Shown here in pieces: positions 24,438 through 36,312 of a stretch of 64,000 bases of DNA. The DNA lies in contig WIUZ02000011.1 in NCBI GenBank assembly GCA_015956445.1, positions 1,327,501 through 1,391,500 of the forward strand, in the 5' to 3' direction. Both the position numbers and the translations under genes were made by a program. The DNA is from Thelephora terrestris. Its lineage: Eukaryota > Basidiomycota > Agaricomycetes > Thelephorales > Thelephoraceae. Every line of letters starts with the position of its first letter. Position 1 is the first letter of the stretch. A model generated the notes under the pieces. That model was not told the origin of the DNA. It saw only the letters and a list, made by a program, of their open reading frames with translations, and ran no database searches.

Positions 24438-26774
24438 TCAACAGTTAACGAGTGGTTTCAGGCGGATGGGCATTTGAACGCCTTTCTCGCGTTCGCCCTC
24501 GACCATGCAAGTCATGGCAATGGCGGGAACTCTCAAGATCGTTTTCCCTTCGGGGAACGACAGCTCGAAGTTTTCGAGTAATTCGACAACCAGGGAATGC
24601 AATTCGATCACTCTGCAAACCGGTGAAATCAGTCTCCGAACATCCTTCACCTTGAATCTGAAACACCGGACTCACGAGAATTTCCAACCAATACATGCGC
24701 GCGCACCGGCAGCTAAGAAACGGCGCGAGTGTGTAAGCGTTTATACAGCGATAAATTGAGGAGGCAAAACGTACCAAAGGTCAGAACGTCGCCATAAACA
24801 CCAACGGTAGGAACGCCTTCTTTCTTTTCGCGGTTGAGGTACCTCCTTGGATTGAAGACATGGGCATCGTCTCCCCATACCTCTGCGCAACTGCAGAAAG
24901 AACCACCGCAATTAATAGATGGAGCATTGGAACAACAGAGAGGAACCCACCGGTTGTACGCGCAAACGGAAGCAATGACGCTCTGGCCCTTGCTAACCGG
25001 AATTTCCGTCACGAATTGGCCTGACTTCGTCCGTATCGGGGTCAAGAGGGGAATAACATCGTCATGGCCAGCCTTCCTGACGAGGTGATAGGCGATAGGA
25101 TGGAATCTGAACGTTTCCTGCGTAAGAGATTAGTCATTAGCCCAGACGAGTCTAGTGTCGTTTTTTGCGTAAAAAACACACCTTTACGATGGCAGTCACG
25201 TACGGCATGTTTTCCAGGTCCGTCATGGAGAGGTCATCGTCGCCTCGGGCGATTGCTTGAGAACGGATGTTTGCTATTTCCTCACGACATAGTGCCTGAT
25301 ACTCGAGATCCTTGGACAACTCCCACAACAACCAGTTCATGGACGACGCGGTGGTTTCGTGCCCAGCGAGCATCAGAGTCCTGAATGAAACATTAGGGTA
25401 AGAGAGGTATGGAGGACCAGGTGAGACTCACGTCATCTGGGACACCAGTTCATCGTTAGTCATTCCTTGTTTGGGGCCCTGGGTGGAATTTGCTCGGACT
25501 GGCATCTTGTGAGACATTGTGGAACACCGTAGAAAAGACGTAATACGCACCCATCAAACTCATGACGTCCCGCCTGTTGTTTTGGCCTGAGACCATTTCT
25601 CTGCAGACGTCATCCAGTAGCTGTGATGCGACCCTGCGGGCAACTCCCATGTACCTCCGGAATACTCGAAGCTGCTTAGCCGGGAGGTATGCCATCCATG
25701 GCAGGATCCATTCAGGGAGATAGCACCACAACCCTTTGAATATGAGAGCACCTGCGGGAGGGAAAGTGACGGCATCGATGCTAAGGGTTCGGTCAGAGGA
25801 TAAATCTATCTTGATGCCATGTCCAGGGCACCCACAAGAGGTTTTCGTAAACACTCGTTAGCTCGTCCTGGTGATTGTCAAGGGTATTAAAAGGATAGTT
25901 TAACGCAGCTAGGGAGAATCCCCATCAGCGGCCCATACCGAGATAGGTGAAATTAAACTCTCACTTTCTCCAATAATGTCCAGAGTAGTGTGAGCCAACC
26001 AGGGCGCGATGTTAATAATCTTATCCTCAGATTTTGTCAAGGCTTCGCGCAACTTAGTCGAAAGCTATGCCAGGGATTAAGACCGGCCTCGTGCGCGATA
26101 AGGAATGATGGCTCACCTTTGCGGCTTTGCTTCGGAAGATTGGATAGAATTGTCGAAGTTGGCCTGGTCCAAATCCTGGGTCAATAACCCGTTTCTGTCG
26201 ATGATGATCCGCCCCTGGACGCTCTCATCAGTTGATCGCCAGAAAAAAAACCAGCTTCTCTGCTGCCTGATGGATGAGGAGAATATTTCATACCGTCAGC
26301 GTACAAGAGGCCCGTTCCCGTCAAGAACCGAATGGTCTGCCTAAAGTCCGCACGTTTAGGGTAGTTGTACCCCCGGAAGATGTGCTGTAGTGCTTTCGGA
26401 TCCGCTAGCACAAGTACGTCCTCCTAGCGACACAATTGATCCAGATAATCAGCAACGGCGACGATAGAAACGGGGGCAAATTGGAGGATTTCGTACCCCG
26501 AAGCATCCCCCTACGCGCCAGGCGTTCCCGTACTGAGCCATCCATTTGAAATCAGTCTCGCCTAGCTGCTCTTGCCACCAAATGTCCAGTTCGTTGCCTT
26601 AGACCTTTATGAGTATGACAGGTCACTGCACACAGTGATAGCAAGCTGACCCAGTAACCAAGTTGAAGGCGGTCCTTGAATGTCCTTGATAGATCTGTGG
26701 TTGCGTCGCTGGTACCATTGTACAGCAACGCATACGGCAGCAACGACCAAGGCACAGTTTTGGAATAGACCCAT
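24438..26774 (-). CDS. Cytochrome P450 monooxygenase
   Basis: Thirteen exons (minus): 26651..26774, 26497..26597, 26294..26423, 26117..26214, 25965..26064, 25836..25908, 25551..25780, 25432..25498, 25182..25380, 24951..25117, 24775..24890, 24676..24712, 24438..24612. All phases agree and give 538 residues. The N-terminus is a hydrophobic anchor (CALVVAAVCVAVQW) followed by the hinge GPPSTWLL, as in ER-bound class II enzymes. Then come the C-helix region HHRQKRVIDPGF, I-helix MLAGHETTASSMNWL, the ExxR motif (ETFR), an AEVWGDDAHVFNPRRYL segment and the heme loop FGAGARACIGW with its Cys ligand. The many-intron structure resembles basidiomycete CYP63/CYP5144-like genes, but I cannot assign the family. 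The substrate is unknown, and no biosynthetic neighbours are present. Confidence 0.9.
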
Positions 26775-27895
26775 CGAGTGTCAAAGGGGGGAGGAGAATA
26801 TACAGGAAGGATATACAGGGAGGAAACGCCAGGGACGGGTGGGGAGACAAAAACGAACTTCAACTCTGGAGTCCTATATACGATCCGAGGCACCAATAAG
26901 CGCTGTCCGTCATTTCCGAGATGACAAGTGAGACAAAAATCGCGAAAATTTGAAGGCGCCATTGTAGTGAACAGGGCATGAGTTGAGACGCGGCCAGAGG
27001 TCGTCAAATTCCAAGATTCGAAGGAACCAGTTACCCCTTCGAGAATGGTGTGCTGGGTCAAGTTCGTACCCGATGATCGATCTTTTCCTGCTACACCTCG
27101 AAGCGCCGACCTGCGAGACCTGCAGGCGTCACTTTGCCCAATTCACTCTCCAATGCATGTGCTGAACGCTGAACGCTGTCGAATTGTCCGTCCCGAGAAT
27201 CCTACGGCATCTCGGAAAACAAAAGAAGTCTCAGGTGAACTGAGACAAACAGCCCGCGCAAAAATACATTGCTTGCTGACGCTGCTCGGGGCCTCATGTT
27301 CGGGACTCGTGCATCAGTTGACCCCTCAAATTCATTGATACGCCAAGAACCCATCGGCATTGCCGAACGTTCCCCGTCGGAGAAATGCGGGGCTGGATTC
27401 CCCAATGTTTTCCTATTCGTACTCGTTTTGTAAAATTACGCGAAACTTTGAGCATCCAGGAACACCCCGTTTTCTGTTTTCATAGCCGGAAATGGTCGGT
27501 GTTCCTAATCGAGGCTCTGGGTGGGGTGGTTGGTCAGCTCGGTGGATTTCAGGATCTCTTACATCTTGCTTTATCTGTGGGGAAAACGTGTCTGCGTAGG
27601 CCACTAGCTTTGAACTAGAAGCCTTGGGAGTGAACTAGGATTTCTCAGTCGAGTCGAGTGCGAATCGAAACCGAGTGACAGATTCTCCCAGGCACCCACC
27701 GGGTGACCCCAGGCGGCCAGCAGTACTCGGCTCACAAATAGACGTAAGCAAGGATCAATGATGAGCAAATAGTTCCAAAAAGGGAACAAACTAATCATGG
27801 GCCCACCTTTGCATCCGCGCGCTCGGCTTTCCCTCCGCTGCACAGCCTCAGGAGAGGGAGAGATCTTCAAGCCTGAGTCGTTCGCTCAATCGTGA
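26775..27895. other. Spacer between P450 and transposon
   Basis: No gene recognised. The P450 promoter should lie at the left end. Only short frames of fewer than 100 codons occur. Confidence 0.5.
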
Positions 27896-27903
27896 ACTCC
27901 AGT
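27896..27903. repeat. Left target-site duplication ACTCCAGT
   Basis: The 8-bp word ACTCCAGT lies directly outside the left terminal repeat and recurs exactly at 34210..34217 outside the right one. Eight-bp duplications are typical of hAT, P and Zisupton-type elements. Confidence 0.92.
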
Positions 27904-27910
27904 AGGACCC
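27904..27910 (+). repeat. Left terminal inverted repeat (AGGACCC)
   Basis: AGGACCC here is the exact inverse of GGGTCCT at 34203..34209. The perfect match is only 7 bp; beyond it the ends share motifs rather than continuous identity. Confidence 0.85.
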
Positions 27911-27941
27911 GGGAAAGTTAGTAGAGAGCCCGGATCCAAAA

Positions 27942-28091
27942 TCCGGACGATTTGACCGATTTTTGCCGTTGAGGCCGGATCTTTTTACCACGCAAATCCG
28001 GACGGATGGACTGACAAAGTGCCATGACGCCGGAGTGGGGATCCGGACGGGGTGGGATTTTTAGACGAGTGGCCAGATCCAGCGTCCGGAC
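27942..28091. repeat. Left subterminal TCCGGAC array
   Basis: TCCGGAC occurs at 27942, 27997, 28042 and 28085. GGCCGGATC lies at 27973 and GGCCAGATC at 28071. The core TCCGGA is a palindrome. These words recur at the other end and probably bind the transposase (inference). Confidence 0.8.
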
Positions 28092-28257
28092 ACGATAATC
28101 CTCACTCAATATAATATTGGTCGATGTACAACCGGTCTCATGGTGGCCTGCGCGGGTCGACTTGACGATGCTAGATACTTTTGCCACTAAGTTTAAACAC
28201 CGCACGATTTTTCCTTTTTTTTTTTCCTTCTTTTTTTGGATATCGCATTCCTTCCCT

Positions 28258-31200
28258 ATGGATCCTATCGACCTCACCGCTAGCTCTCCATTCAATCCCT
28301 CTGCCTGGATCGGCGTTGGAAAAACCTTCTCAAATTCAATACCACCAGAAGTACTCAATGCAAAACAAGGTATCCTCGAAATCCCGAGAACCTTTCAAAA
28401 CCATCTCCCACCTCCAACTACCCGCGTTTCCGAGTTTATTCACTGGGATCTTCCCTTCCAGTCTGGCGGCCCCAGCCTCTATGACACTACGAAATGGTTC
28501 AGCAACGACATTCCTCATACAGACCCGAGTATTCTCTTTGCACGACCCATCCCACCGGTAACCGTCCTCAAAGCCCTTGATGCAGCCACAGGCCAGATAT
28601 GGATGGACGGCGGTTGTTCAATTGTTGACCCTCGTTTCAATGACGGGGCGGAGCGGTTCCCGTTTTGGGTACTGTCTCTGTGGAACGAAGTGCAGAGCTT
28701 AGTTCAGTGTCAAGAGCAATGGAGAAAATCTGTTCATTGGTTGGATTCGCTGACTCACCCGGTGGAGATTGTCGCACAGGCGAGGATCATAGTCAGCAGG
28801 CTTTCATGGAATACGCCTCTGCGTTTAAGAGGAGCTACCTCGCTTGCCCTTGCTGGGTTTCTGGGTGCATCTTGGCTCTCGGACATTCAGATTGATATGA
28901 TGATCGACTCACTACACGAGCGGGCGAAGGCCAAGGAATGCGCCAAAGAGACTATCATCGAGTCTGCCGTGTTTTCTCGGGAAATTGGGCAGATTGGAAG
29001 AGACGCAAAGAAGCCGATTTCAAGATTCCTTTTGAAGGTTGCAGACCGGGTCCAAGGTATGCGTGCAAAGGCTGTTTGGTTCCCCATCTATGTGGACGAT
29101 TGCCACTGGATCGCTGGGCGAGTTGATTTCGAGCGGCGTACCTTCGCATTCGGTAAGCTACACCCACATGCATGGCCAATGACATAAATAAAGCCCTCCT
29201 TACAACAGGTGATTCGATGATCTTGCATGGGAATGTACCCCCGCCCCAGGAAGTATTGAATGGACTCAGAAGGTGGCTCGAAGAGACGCTTGGTTGGAAA
29301 CCTGCCAATGAAGGGAACGTTCTGGCAAGGCCGTACCAAACCGACACTGTTAGTTGTTCGGTCTGTGCGTTGAACACGATCGCTCACAATGTCTTCGGAG
29401 ATCAACTTTGGGAACAATCTGGTGCTTCAGCGCATCGGATTTCCTGGCTCCTAGAATTGTACAAATACAAATGCTTGGGTGCTTCTGTAAACCCTGTAAG
29501 TGTGCTCAAGTTCCGGTCAATTGTGATCATTGTACTAATATGATCTCGTTGCAGATAGACGAACCAACCTTTCATAACACAGAACACGATGGCGGTGAAA
29601 AACGTGACGATGCGAAATGCAACGACGGTGCAGGACGTGGTGACGAGGGGATACGTGATGATGTGGCGGCACACGATGATGGGGACGCCGAATGGTTCGA
29701 TGATGGTGACGGCGAGGGGCCCCCGACAAGTGACACTGACGATCTGCTATCTACCATGTCGTCTGTGGTTTCGGCTGAGGAGGAAGAAGATGTTGGACCG
29801 GTTCGTCGCAAGCACAAGCGAAACCTGACAATCGACCCAGCGGATGAAAGGAGCACCACTCGCAAGCCATTCAGGACCAACACGGAAATCCATGAACACC
29901 GAGGTCAATCAGAGTACGTGGAAGGGTCTTGGCTGGAAACTACCTCGAACAACCCGGATACCGACGCTCTTGCTGCGGGTGCCAACGCGAACGCGAACGC
30001 TAACTCGGTGGCTCGTTGGAAGACTGGAACAAGCCGGTCAGCCGAGGCATCACGGAAGCTCCGGGACGAGGTGAGCAGTGGGACATATGTCGTTCAGGTG
30101 AAGAAGCTTGAAAAGTGGAAATCAAAAATCCGTGGAATCGACCCTGATGTTTCTTTTGACGAGAATGGCAACCCTCGGAGAGTGTTCCACCAAGTGTGCG
30201 GGCGATGGATAGTCGTCAAGGAGCCTGGCGACACGACCAGGTTTAAAGAGCACCTCCGGACTTGTGCAGCGAGGCGGGTTCCGGTTGCAGGCACGCTGGT
30301 GGGGATGGGGTGGTTCAAGAAGGTGGAGAAGGATGGAGGAAGGAAGGGAAGAGTTGACCGCGAACCAATGATGCCATGTCGTGGTGTGACAGAGTTGGAT
30401 GACCCATTGGTTGACCAATACCTGAACCGAACGGGGGCTGGTGGTGGTGGTGCTCGAAGCATCCATCTGATTTCGAACGAACGGTTTGGGAAAGATTACA
30501 AATACCTCACCAAGGGCCAAAAGGATGAAGTTGACGTCACACAAAGAGCGGAATGGGCCTGGCGAAATGATCACCTCAACCTTCGAGTTCACGCAACGAA
30601 CTGCGACGGGTTCACGTCAAGCCGTTCTCTTGCCACGTCGCTCTGCCCCAAATGCAGCTTGTTGCTCGATCTCAAAGCATTCAAAGTTGCGATTCGTAAG
30701 AAGACACCCCTGGATGAGAATGCGAAATTTGTCAACACCCGGTATATCAATCCTGTTTTGGCTCGTCTTTATGGCAAGGTGCACGGCCTGCAGAATATCA
30801 TTGGACAACAGGTGAGCGATACACTCTACCACTATGTCTGCCTCATTCACAATGATTTTTAGGGCGCAAAATCTACCCCCTGCATAAGATACACAGAAGC
30901 TGTGTTGAGTGGCAAGGCCACCAACGAAGTTTTCAACGGCTTACTGGAAGCAATGTGCACGGAACTCGATAAGGCAGATCGTGCTGTCGGGTTACAAAAT
31001 TTCAAGTATGCACCCGCATGGGATGAATTGTGCCATATCATCTACATTGTGAGCCCACGAGCGTACCGGATCCTCCGTGATTACTTCCCTGCACGCACAC
31101 AGCGGAGCTTTCGGTAACATGTTATATTTGATTGATTGCTAACACCATTACTTACATCCCTCATTTCAGCCAAAAAGAGGCCCGAGAGCCTGGTTTTCCG

Positions 31201-33984
31201 ATGGGGATATGTGACCGTACCTTCGAACTTGCTAAAACCCATCTCGTTGAGTTGAACTATCATGGACCAGTCGCTCTTGCTTGTGATGACACAAAACTCT
31301 TTGCCGCACTTCGGTTGCTCTGGAATAAAGAAGAAAAGTGCTATTTCCTTGTCGGTGCATGTAGTGGACCACTGCGGGTGCCTGATGTGGATACGGCCCA
31401 AGAAATGTTAGAAGACACTGAGATTAAGAAGGCTACCAAGGTGCGTCACCTTTTTCGGACGACTTAACATACTCACGAACAAATTTGTTCAGATCCGCCT
31501 ATGGTGTATGACAATCCCTGTTGATGGGATTGCACCAATCATCCTCGCCATGTTGCCGATTTCTGACAGCGAAAAAGCGGTCGAACTTCAACCGCACCTC
31601 ACAAAAATCCTACTCGGCTTGATCGCCAAGGAAATCCAGGTGGTCTCCTATTCCTGTGATGGTACAGAAGTTGAGCGGAAGCTACAACGGTTGATTCTGG
31701 GTGAGGCCAGTGAGCGCCTCCAGTATATAATCAAGAGTCCCCGAAAGGGGATCCCGGACACGACAGTCACTATTCCAGTGATCAACGGTCAGCCCCTGTG
31801 CCTTCTTCAAGACTCGAAACATGCTTTGAAGACCCTGCGAAATAACCTTTTCTCAGGTGCACGGTTGTTGACTCTTGGAAACCACACGATGCTCTACGCA
31901 ACGATTCGTGATCTCGCGTTTTCCAACGGGTCCCCACTCTACCGCAGAGACGTCGAGAAACTTGATCGTCAGGACGACAACGCCGCCTCACGTCTTTTTT
32001 CTGCAGACACCCTCTCATACCTCACAAACCACTACCCGGATCGTGTGGGGGAGATTGTGTATCTCTTCGTGTTTGGAGATTTGGTTGACACTTACCAGAA
32101 TCGGTCACTACCGCACCGCGAGAGGGTGAAGATGCTCCTCAGGGCAAAATACTTTCTCGATTATTGGAAACAGTTCATCTCGCATGTTGGGTATAAGAAA
32201 GCCCTTCACTTCCTATCTCGCGAGGCCACGGATATTCTACGACAAATCATCGAAGGGCTGTTGGCCTTGATCTATGTCTACCGAGATCACCTCACCAACC
32301 CTGATGACATCAACCCACTCCTCCCTTGGCTTCATTCTACAGAGCAGTGCGAACACATTTTCGGCGAAGCCCGACGAATCGTAACGGACTTTTGCTTTCT
32401 GGATTTCATCTACATGCTTCCCAAGCTACGTGTCACCATTCGCGAGGCAATATTACGTGCGCGATCGAATCCTAGGGCAACAGCGAGCGGATACAGCCAT
32501 ACACATTTTGACACGAGGGGACTTGACATCCCCACACTTGCCATGTTCCCTGATGACAGCGAGATCGACGCTGTAGCAAAAGAGGCTGCCGATGAAGCTG
32601 AGAGCTTGTTGGTGCTTCTCGGTTTGACACCGAAACAGCTGCAACGCAATCCAACAACCGTACTCCCACCAATCAATTCCCTTTTGGCGGACGAAGGAGA
32701 TGGCTGGGGTGAGGGGAACGATCGAGGTGACGAGGATGAGGATAGTGAGGGTAGAGACGATGTCATCACGTCTGAAGCCGGAGAGCTCCAGGACCTTGTT
32801 CGCAAAGCTGAGAGAAGTGAAGAACCAGGCCTTTCACACTTTGCAGGAGCAGCGGCGATGGTCACTGTCGATGAATTCATGAGGATGTGGGTTCCTCATA
32901 TGTGCTTTGGTGTTTGATTAATCACGAAACTGATTTGACGCCTAGCCAACAACTTCCCGAGCTAGATCCTGAAGAGGAGACAGAAGCCATGGCCGAAGAA
33001 TTCCTGCGGCTATCTTCGTTTGTCAAAAAACGGGTCTCCCTGCCTGCACTTGTCCTCAAGGACGATGTTCCTCAGTCATCGCTCAGTACCAGCAACCTCG
33101 AGCTCTCGATGTTGGTGGGACTGCGACGATTGCATCAAACTCGGTATGCTGCTGAAGGCGTCCGAACCCGCGACGTGGCCGAAGCCGATGGACCCGAGGA
33201 GTCTCTTCGGCATAAATTGACGCGAGAATTGAACGCACTTCTTCGAAAAGAAGAAAGCCGTGCAACAGGAACTGGCCAGAACCGCAAGCTACGCTGGCTC
33301 GAACCTGTTCAAGGCGGGACTGGTTCCGCGCCTGAAGGTGATTCCATACCGGCCCCTGCTGGAAACTCAGCAAATGCCGCAGTTGTTGCTCAGTTGCGAG
33401 CACAGAAGGTAGACTCGTTGTTACATATGTTCCATTCTTATACTAACAAGCACTCAGGCACTTGAATATCGACGTGAAAGGCTAAGTCTTGCACGAGCCC
33501 CGCTTGTCAACCTGTTGGCAACGGCGCGAGTCTCTTCTCTCTCTCCCATCACCGCCGGCGGATTTGCGTGGGTTTTCATTGAAAAACAGGTCGTCCTCGC
33601 ACAAGGCAAGTATTCCTGATCCCTACCCCCAAACCAACTCAGACACCCCCACCAGTCATCTGTTTGTACTCAAAATCGGGCGGTCAGAACAGTAAACATA
33701 GCGCAGTGACCAACTCATCGAGCGTTGTCACGGTCTCACACATTGGCGTGCAGGTTTTCGGCCATAGTCACGGCCGGTGGTTCACACACATCCCTGACGA
33801 AACTGCAAAGTTACAGACAAAGTATTTTGCCATATTACCCCCACAGAACTTCCTCCTTCTCCTACATTTGCCCGTCAAGACGAACCGAACCCAGCTCCTC
33901 GAAGTCTCGCGCGAGGATATTGAAGAGTTCGATGCAATGACGGCACAGAGTCAGAAATTAGAGACGGTCCTCTCAAAGTACTAG
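28258..33984 (+). CDS. Ulp1 protease-zinc finger-transposase protein of the transposon
   Basis: Nine exons: 28258..29152, 29209..29495, 29555..30811, 30863..31113, 31170..31440, 31493..32886, 32946..33408, 33458..33605, 33656..33984; 1764 residues. Residues ~270-380 are an Ulp1/C48-like cysteine protease with His283 (DDCHWIAG), Asp300 (FGDSM), Gln342 and Cys348 (DTVSCSVCALN). An acidic Asp/Glu/His linker follows (~395-470). A zinc-finger-like segment (VCGRWIVVKEP, then TTRFKEHLRTC) lies near 605-635 and a CPKC pair near 757. Residues ~890-1340 resemble an RNase H-fold transposase: candidate acids Asp936/937 (VALACDDTKL), Asp1043 (SYSCDGTEVE) and Glu1271/1274 (STEQCEHIFGEAR), with a helical insert between. 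Intron 8 (33606..33655) has a GC donor (AAG|GCAAGT). The start is the ATG after a T-rich leader; in-frame codons continue upstream. Transposition activity is inferred, not shown. Confidence 0.8.
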
Positions 33985-34063
33985 CGCACATAGCAAAATT
34001 ACGATGTCCTTTAGAGTTGAAAATATATACCCTGGGTCGACGTCCACCGCGGGATGGTATAAT

Positions 34064-34185
34064 GGCCGGATCCTTATCCGGACGGAAACATGGTTGCTGG
34101 TCGGAAGGCCAGATCTCAATCCGGACGAGTCGTCAGCTCGTTGATGCACCGGTCCGGACGAAATTGGCCATTTTGAGATCTGGCC
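34064..34185. repeat. Right subterminal TCCGGAC array
   Basis: TCCGGAC occurs at 34077, 34120 and 34153. GGCCGGATC lies at 34064, GGCCAGATC at 34107, and the inverse GATCTGGCC at 34177. This mirrors the left end. Confidence 0.8.
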
Positions 34186-34202
34186 TTGATCCTGGATGTC
34201 AG

Positions 34203-34209
34203 GGGTCCT
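34203..34209 (-). repeat. Right terminal inverted repeat (GGGTCCT)
   Basis: Exact inverse of the left terminal AGGACCC, directly followed by the ACTCCAGT duplication. Confidence 0.85.
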
Positions 34210-34217
34210 ACTCCAGT
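34210..34217. repeat. Right target-site duplication ACTCCAGT
   Basis: Exact copy of the 8-bp word at 27896..27903. Confidence 0.92.
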
Positions 34218-36312
34218 CCCCACTCCCCAGCCGAAACCCCCGATATTTCCCCTGGATCTTTCTTGCCAGTCACATATCGCCCTTAACACATTCCGTGCAC
34301 CGGGAAGATAGTTCTAGGCCTCAATTGCCCGGCACGTGCTTGCACGAGGCGGAAGGGAACTCATAAACGAATCTTCATACGGTGTGTCTGAGTCCGCTAA
34401 ACTGACCAGCGGAAGCACCCCAAACGTCGTGATCCCCGACCTGAATATCGGCATTCGTAACACCGGACTTATCTCACGCTGCAGCGTGGGACGTCCGGCA
34501 GGTTACATGACAATGAAATTATTCATTTGAGTGGCATCCGGCAAACGAAAATCAGCGCTTACCGTCAAGGAACCAATCAAGTGACCAATGGGGGGCGAGC
34601 GGGAAGATAACGGTTTTCCCGCCTCCGGTGAATCCTGAGTCCTGACATCCACGAGGCAAAAGAAAAACTCGGTAGACCGCTCTGACCCCGATTCAGGACA
34701 TCGCATTGTGATCGGGGTGGCATCATGCATCAGGCGTGAGTGAGTGGGCGTGGTGGGGAAACCTTCTAGACCACAGACAACCACAGACAACGGAAGCTTT
34801 TAGCTTGGCGTACAATTCAGTGATTCTCGAAGTCCCCGAGAACTGCGCGCTCTTTCAATATCCTAAATTTGCTATAGTCCTCCGAGCTTCGGAGATTCGC
34901 TCGAGCACGCCGGCTAGTATCATCATCGTCGAACGTCTTCTACTTTCTTCCCCGCATCATCCGCCTTGTATGAAAGCTCAAAGCGCAAGTCGAGTGCGAG
35001 ACAAAATAACGATCGTCATCGCGGGATTTGCTCCAGCAGCGTCGCATGCCTATCCCGTCCCAAGGAGCATGATGTCAGGCATTGGACCTGAATGGCTCGG
35101 TACCGGTCTTTCGGGACACTCTTGACGGAAGGACATCTTCGGGGTCGAGGTTGATTGGGCCCACAAAGCTGTCGCGGGACAGGAACCCTCGGTGATTACT
35201 GTATCGATCAAAGTTGATGATTGAGATAACTCACATGTCCGTTACGTTTGGCTGTGAGGATATCGTCAACGCCAGCAACCTGGAAGGGAAGAAACTGGTA
35301 AAGATTTGCTCAGGTTGCGGCTCAAATCAGGTTGCGCCCCAGTAAACCATGTGGCGGTCCCACAATGGCGGTCTGGATTGTGGAGAGGAGCTGTCTACTC
35401 ATCACAATCACCCAGTCTCCAGGCTAGAACTCGGCCATGCTTTATGATGACAATATTGCATCACCTGAGCGACGTAAACAGGTGCTTCTGGGGACTATCG
35501 AATGGAGTTATGGAGAGCGTGTGCGACGAATTGAACAGAGAATGAATCCCCATCGATCAGCAGGAAGGTTGATGACCTGGCAAGAAAGACCGTCAGCGAT
35601 TCGCCTTTCATGCAACCGCGCCAGATAACAGATATGAAAGGAAAGGGTCAGGTCGTGGCGCCGGAATCAACTTCGTAAGCTAGATCAACCGCCCTCGCGT
35701 ACATCAGTCTAGGGAGATGGTCTGCGCCACTGGGAGGTAGAGGACCCACCGCGAAGTTCGTGCCAACGGTTTTCGGTCCGGTCGTTCTTCTTTGTGGCCT
35801 GGCGATTATTCGCCCCCGCTCTAGTGGACCCTGATCCATACCTCGATGAGAAGCGTCTGCAGATAATATGGTTCTTAGGTCGGAAAAAGTCAATGACTCG
35901 TGAGACGCGCGACTCGGGGTACTTGGTGGCGCGCAAGTTACCCATCGAACGTTCTGAGCGGCCGAAGGGGTCACCGGTCAAATCCCCAAACTGACAACGT
36001 CTGCCCTTGCGCGCCACCACTAGCTGCAGCTGACCCTCAGGCGCCTCAATCTATCTAATCGTGATCACTTCCATATCCGCGCTAGCATTGAGAGTGGACA
36101 AACCTGTACAAACCACTCAAAAGAAACGTTTGTTGACAGGGACTGCTCTTAAATCTTAAAATGTGAACGTTGAACGACTAGCTGGTCTGGACCAGCTCCT
36201 CGCGCTGTCTCTTTGAAATGTGCTTCCGAAGTAGATGGCAAAGACGATCGGTGATCAGTTTGTCCTTGTTTGTTTGACCTCACTCTCCAGCCACTCCCGA
36301 CTCGTGACAGCA
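34218..36312. other. 2.1-kb gene-poor region
   Basis: No gene recognised. Only short frames up to about 130 codons, without domains. A short tandem repeat (CCACAGACAA twice) lies near 34771. The last few hundred bases should contain the uL13m promoter. Confidence 0.45.

Larger units (their letters stand above)
27904..34209 (+). mobile_element. Intact DNA transposon with Ulp1-transposase gene
   Basis: This 6306-bp element is bounded by 7-bp terminal inverted repeats and a perfect 8-bp target-site duplication. Both subterminal regions carry repeated TCCGGAC and GGCC(A/G)GATC words, the expected place for transposase binding. Between them lies one long multi-exon gene whose splice phases and reading frame stay open throughout. 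No insertion inside it was seen. The perfect duplication and open gene suggest recent insertion. The 8-bp duplication with short repeats fits the hAT, P and Zisupton superfamilies. An Ulp1-type protease occurs in Zisupton relatives, but the CDIACQ-type motif I associate with the fungal KDZ group was not found. The transposase core, with a KHALKTLRNNL block, looks closer to P/THAP9 or hAT, so the superfamily is left open. Confidence 0.9.

Noticed and set aside
27904-34209. Assignment to the KDZ (Kyakuja-Dileera-Zisupton) group
   Set aside because: The 8-bp duplication and Ulp1 domain would fit Zisupton, but the CDIACQ-type motif and associated Cys clusters were not found. Superfamily left open.
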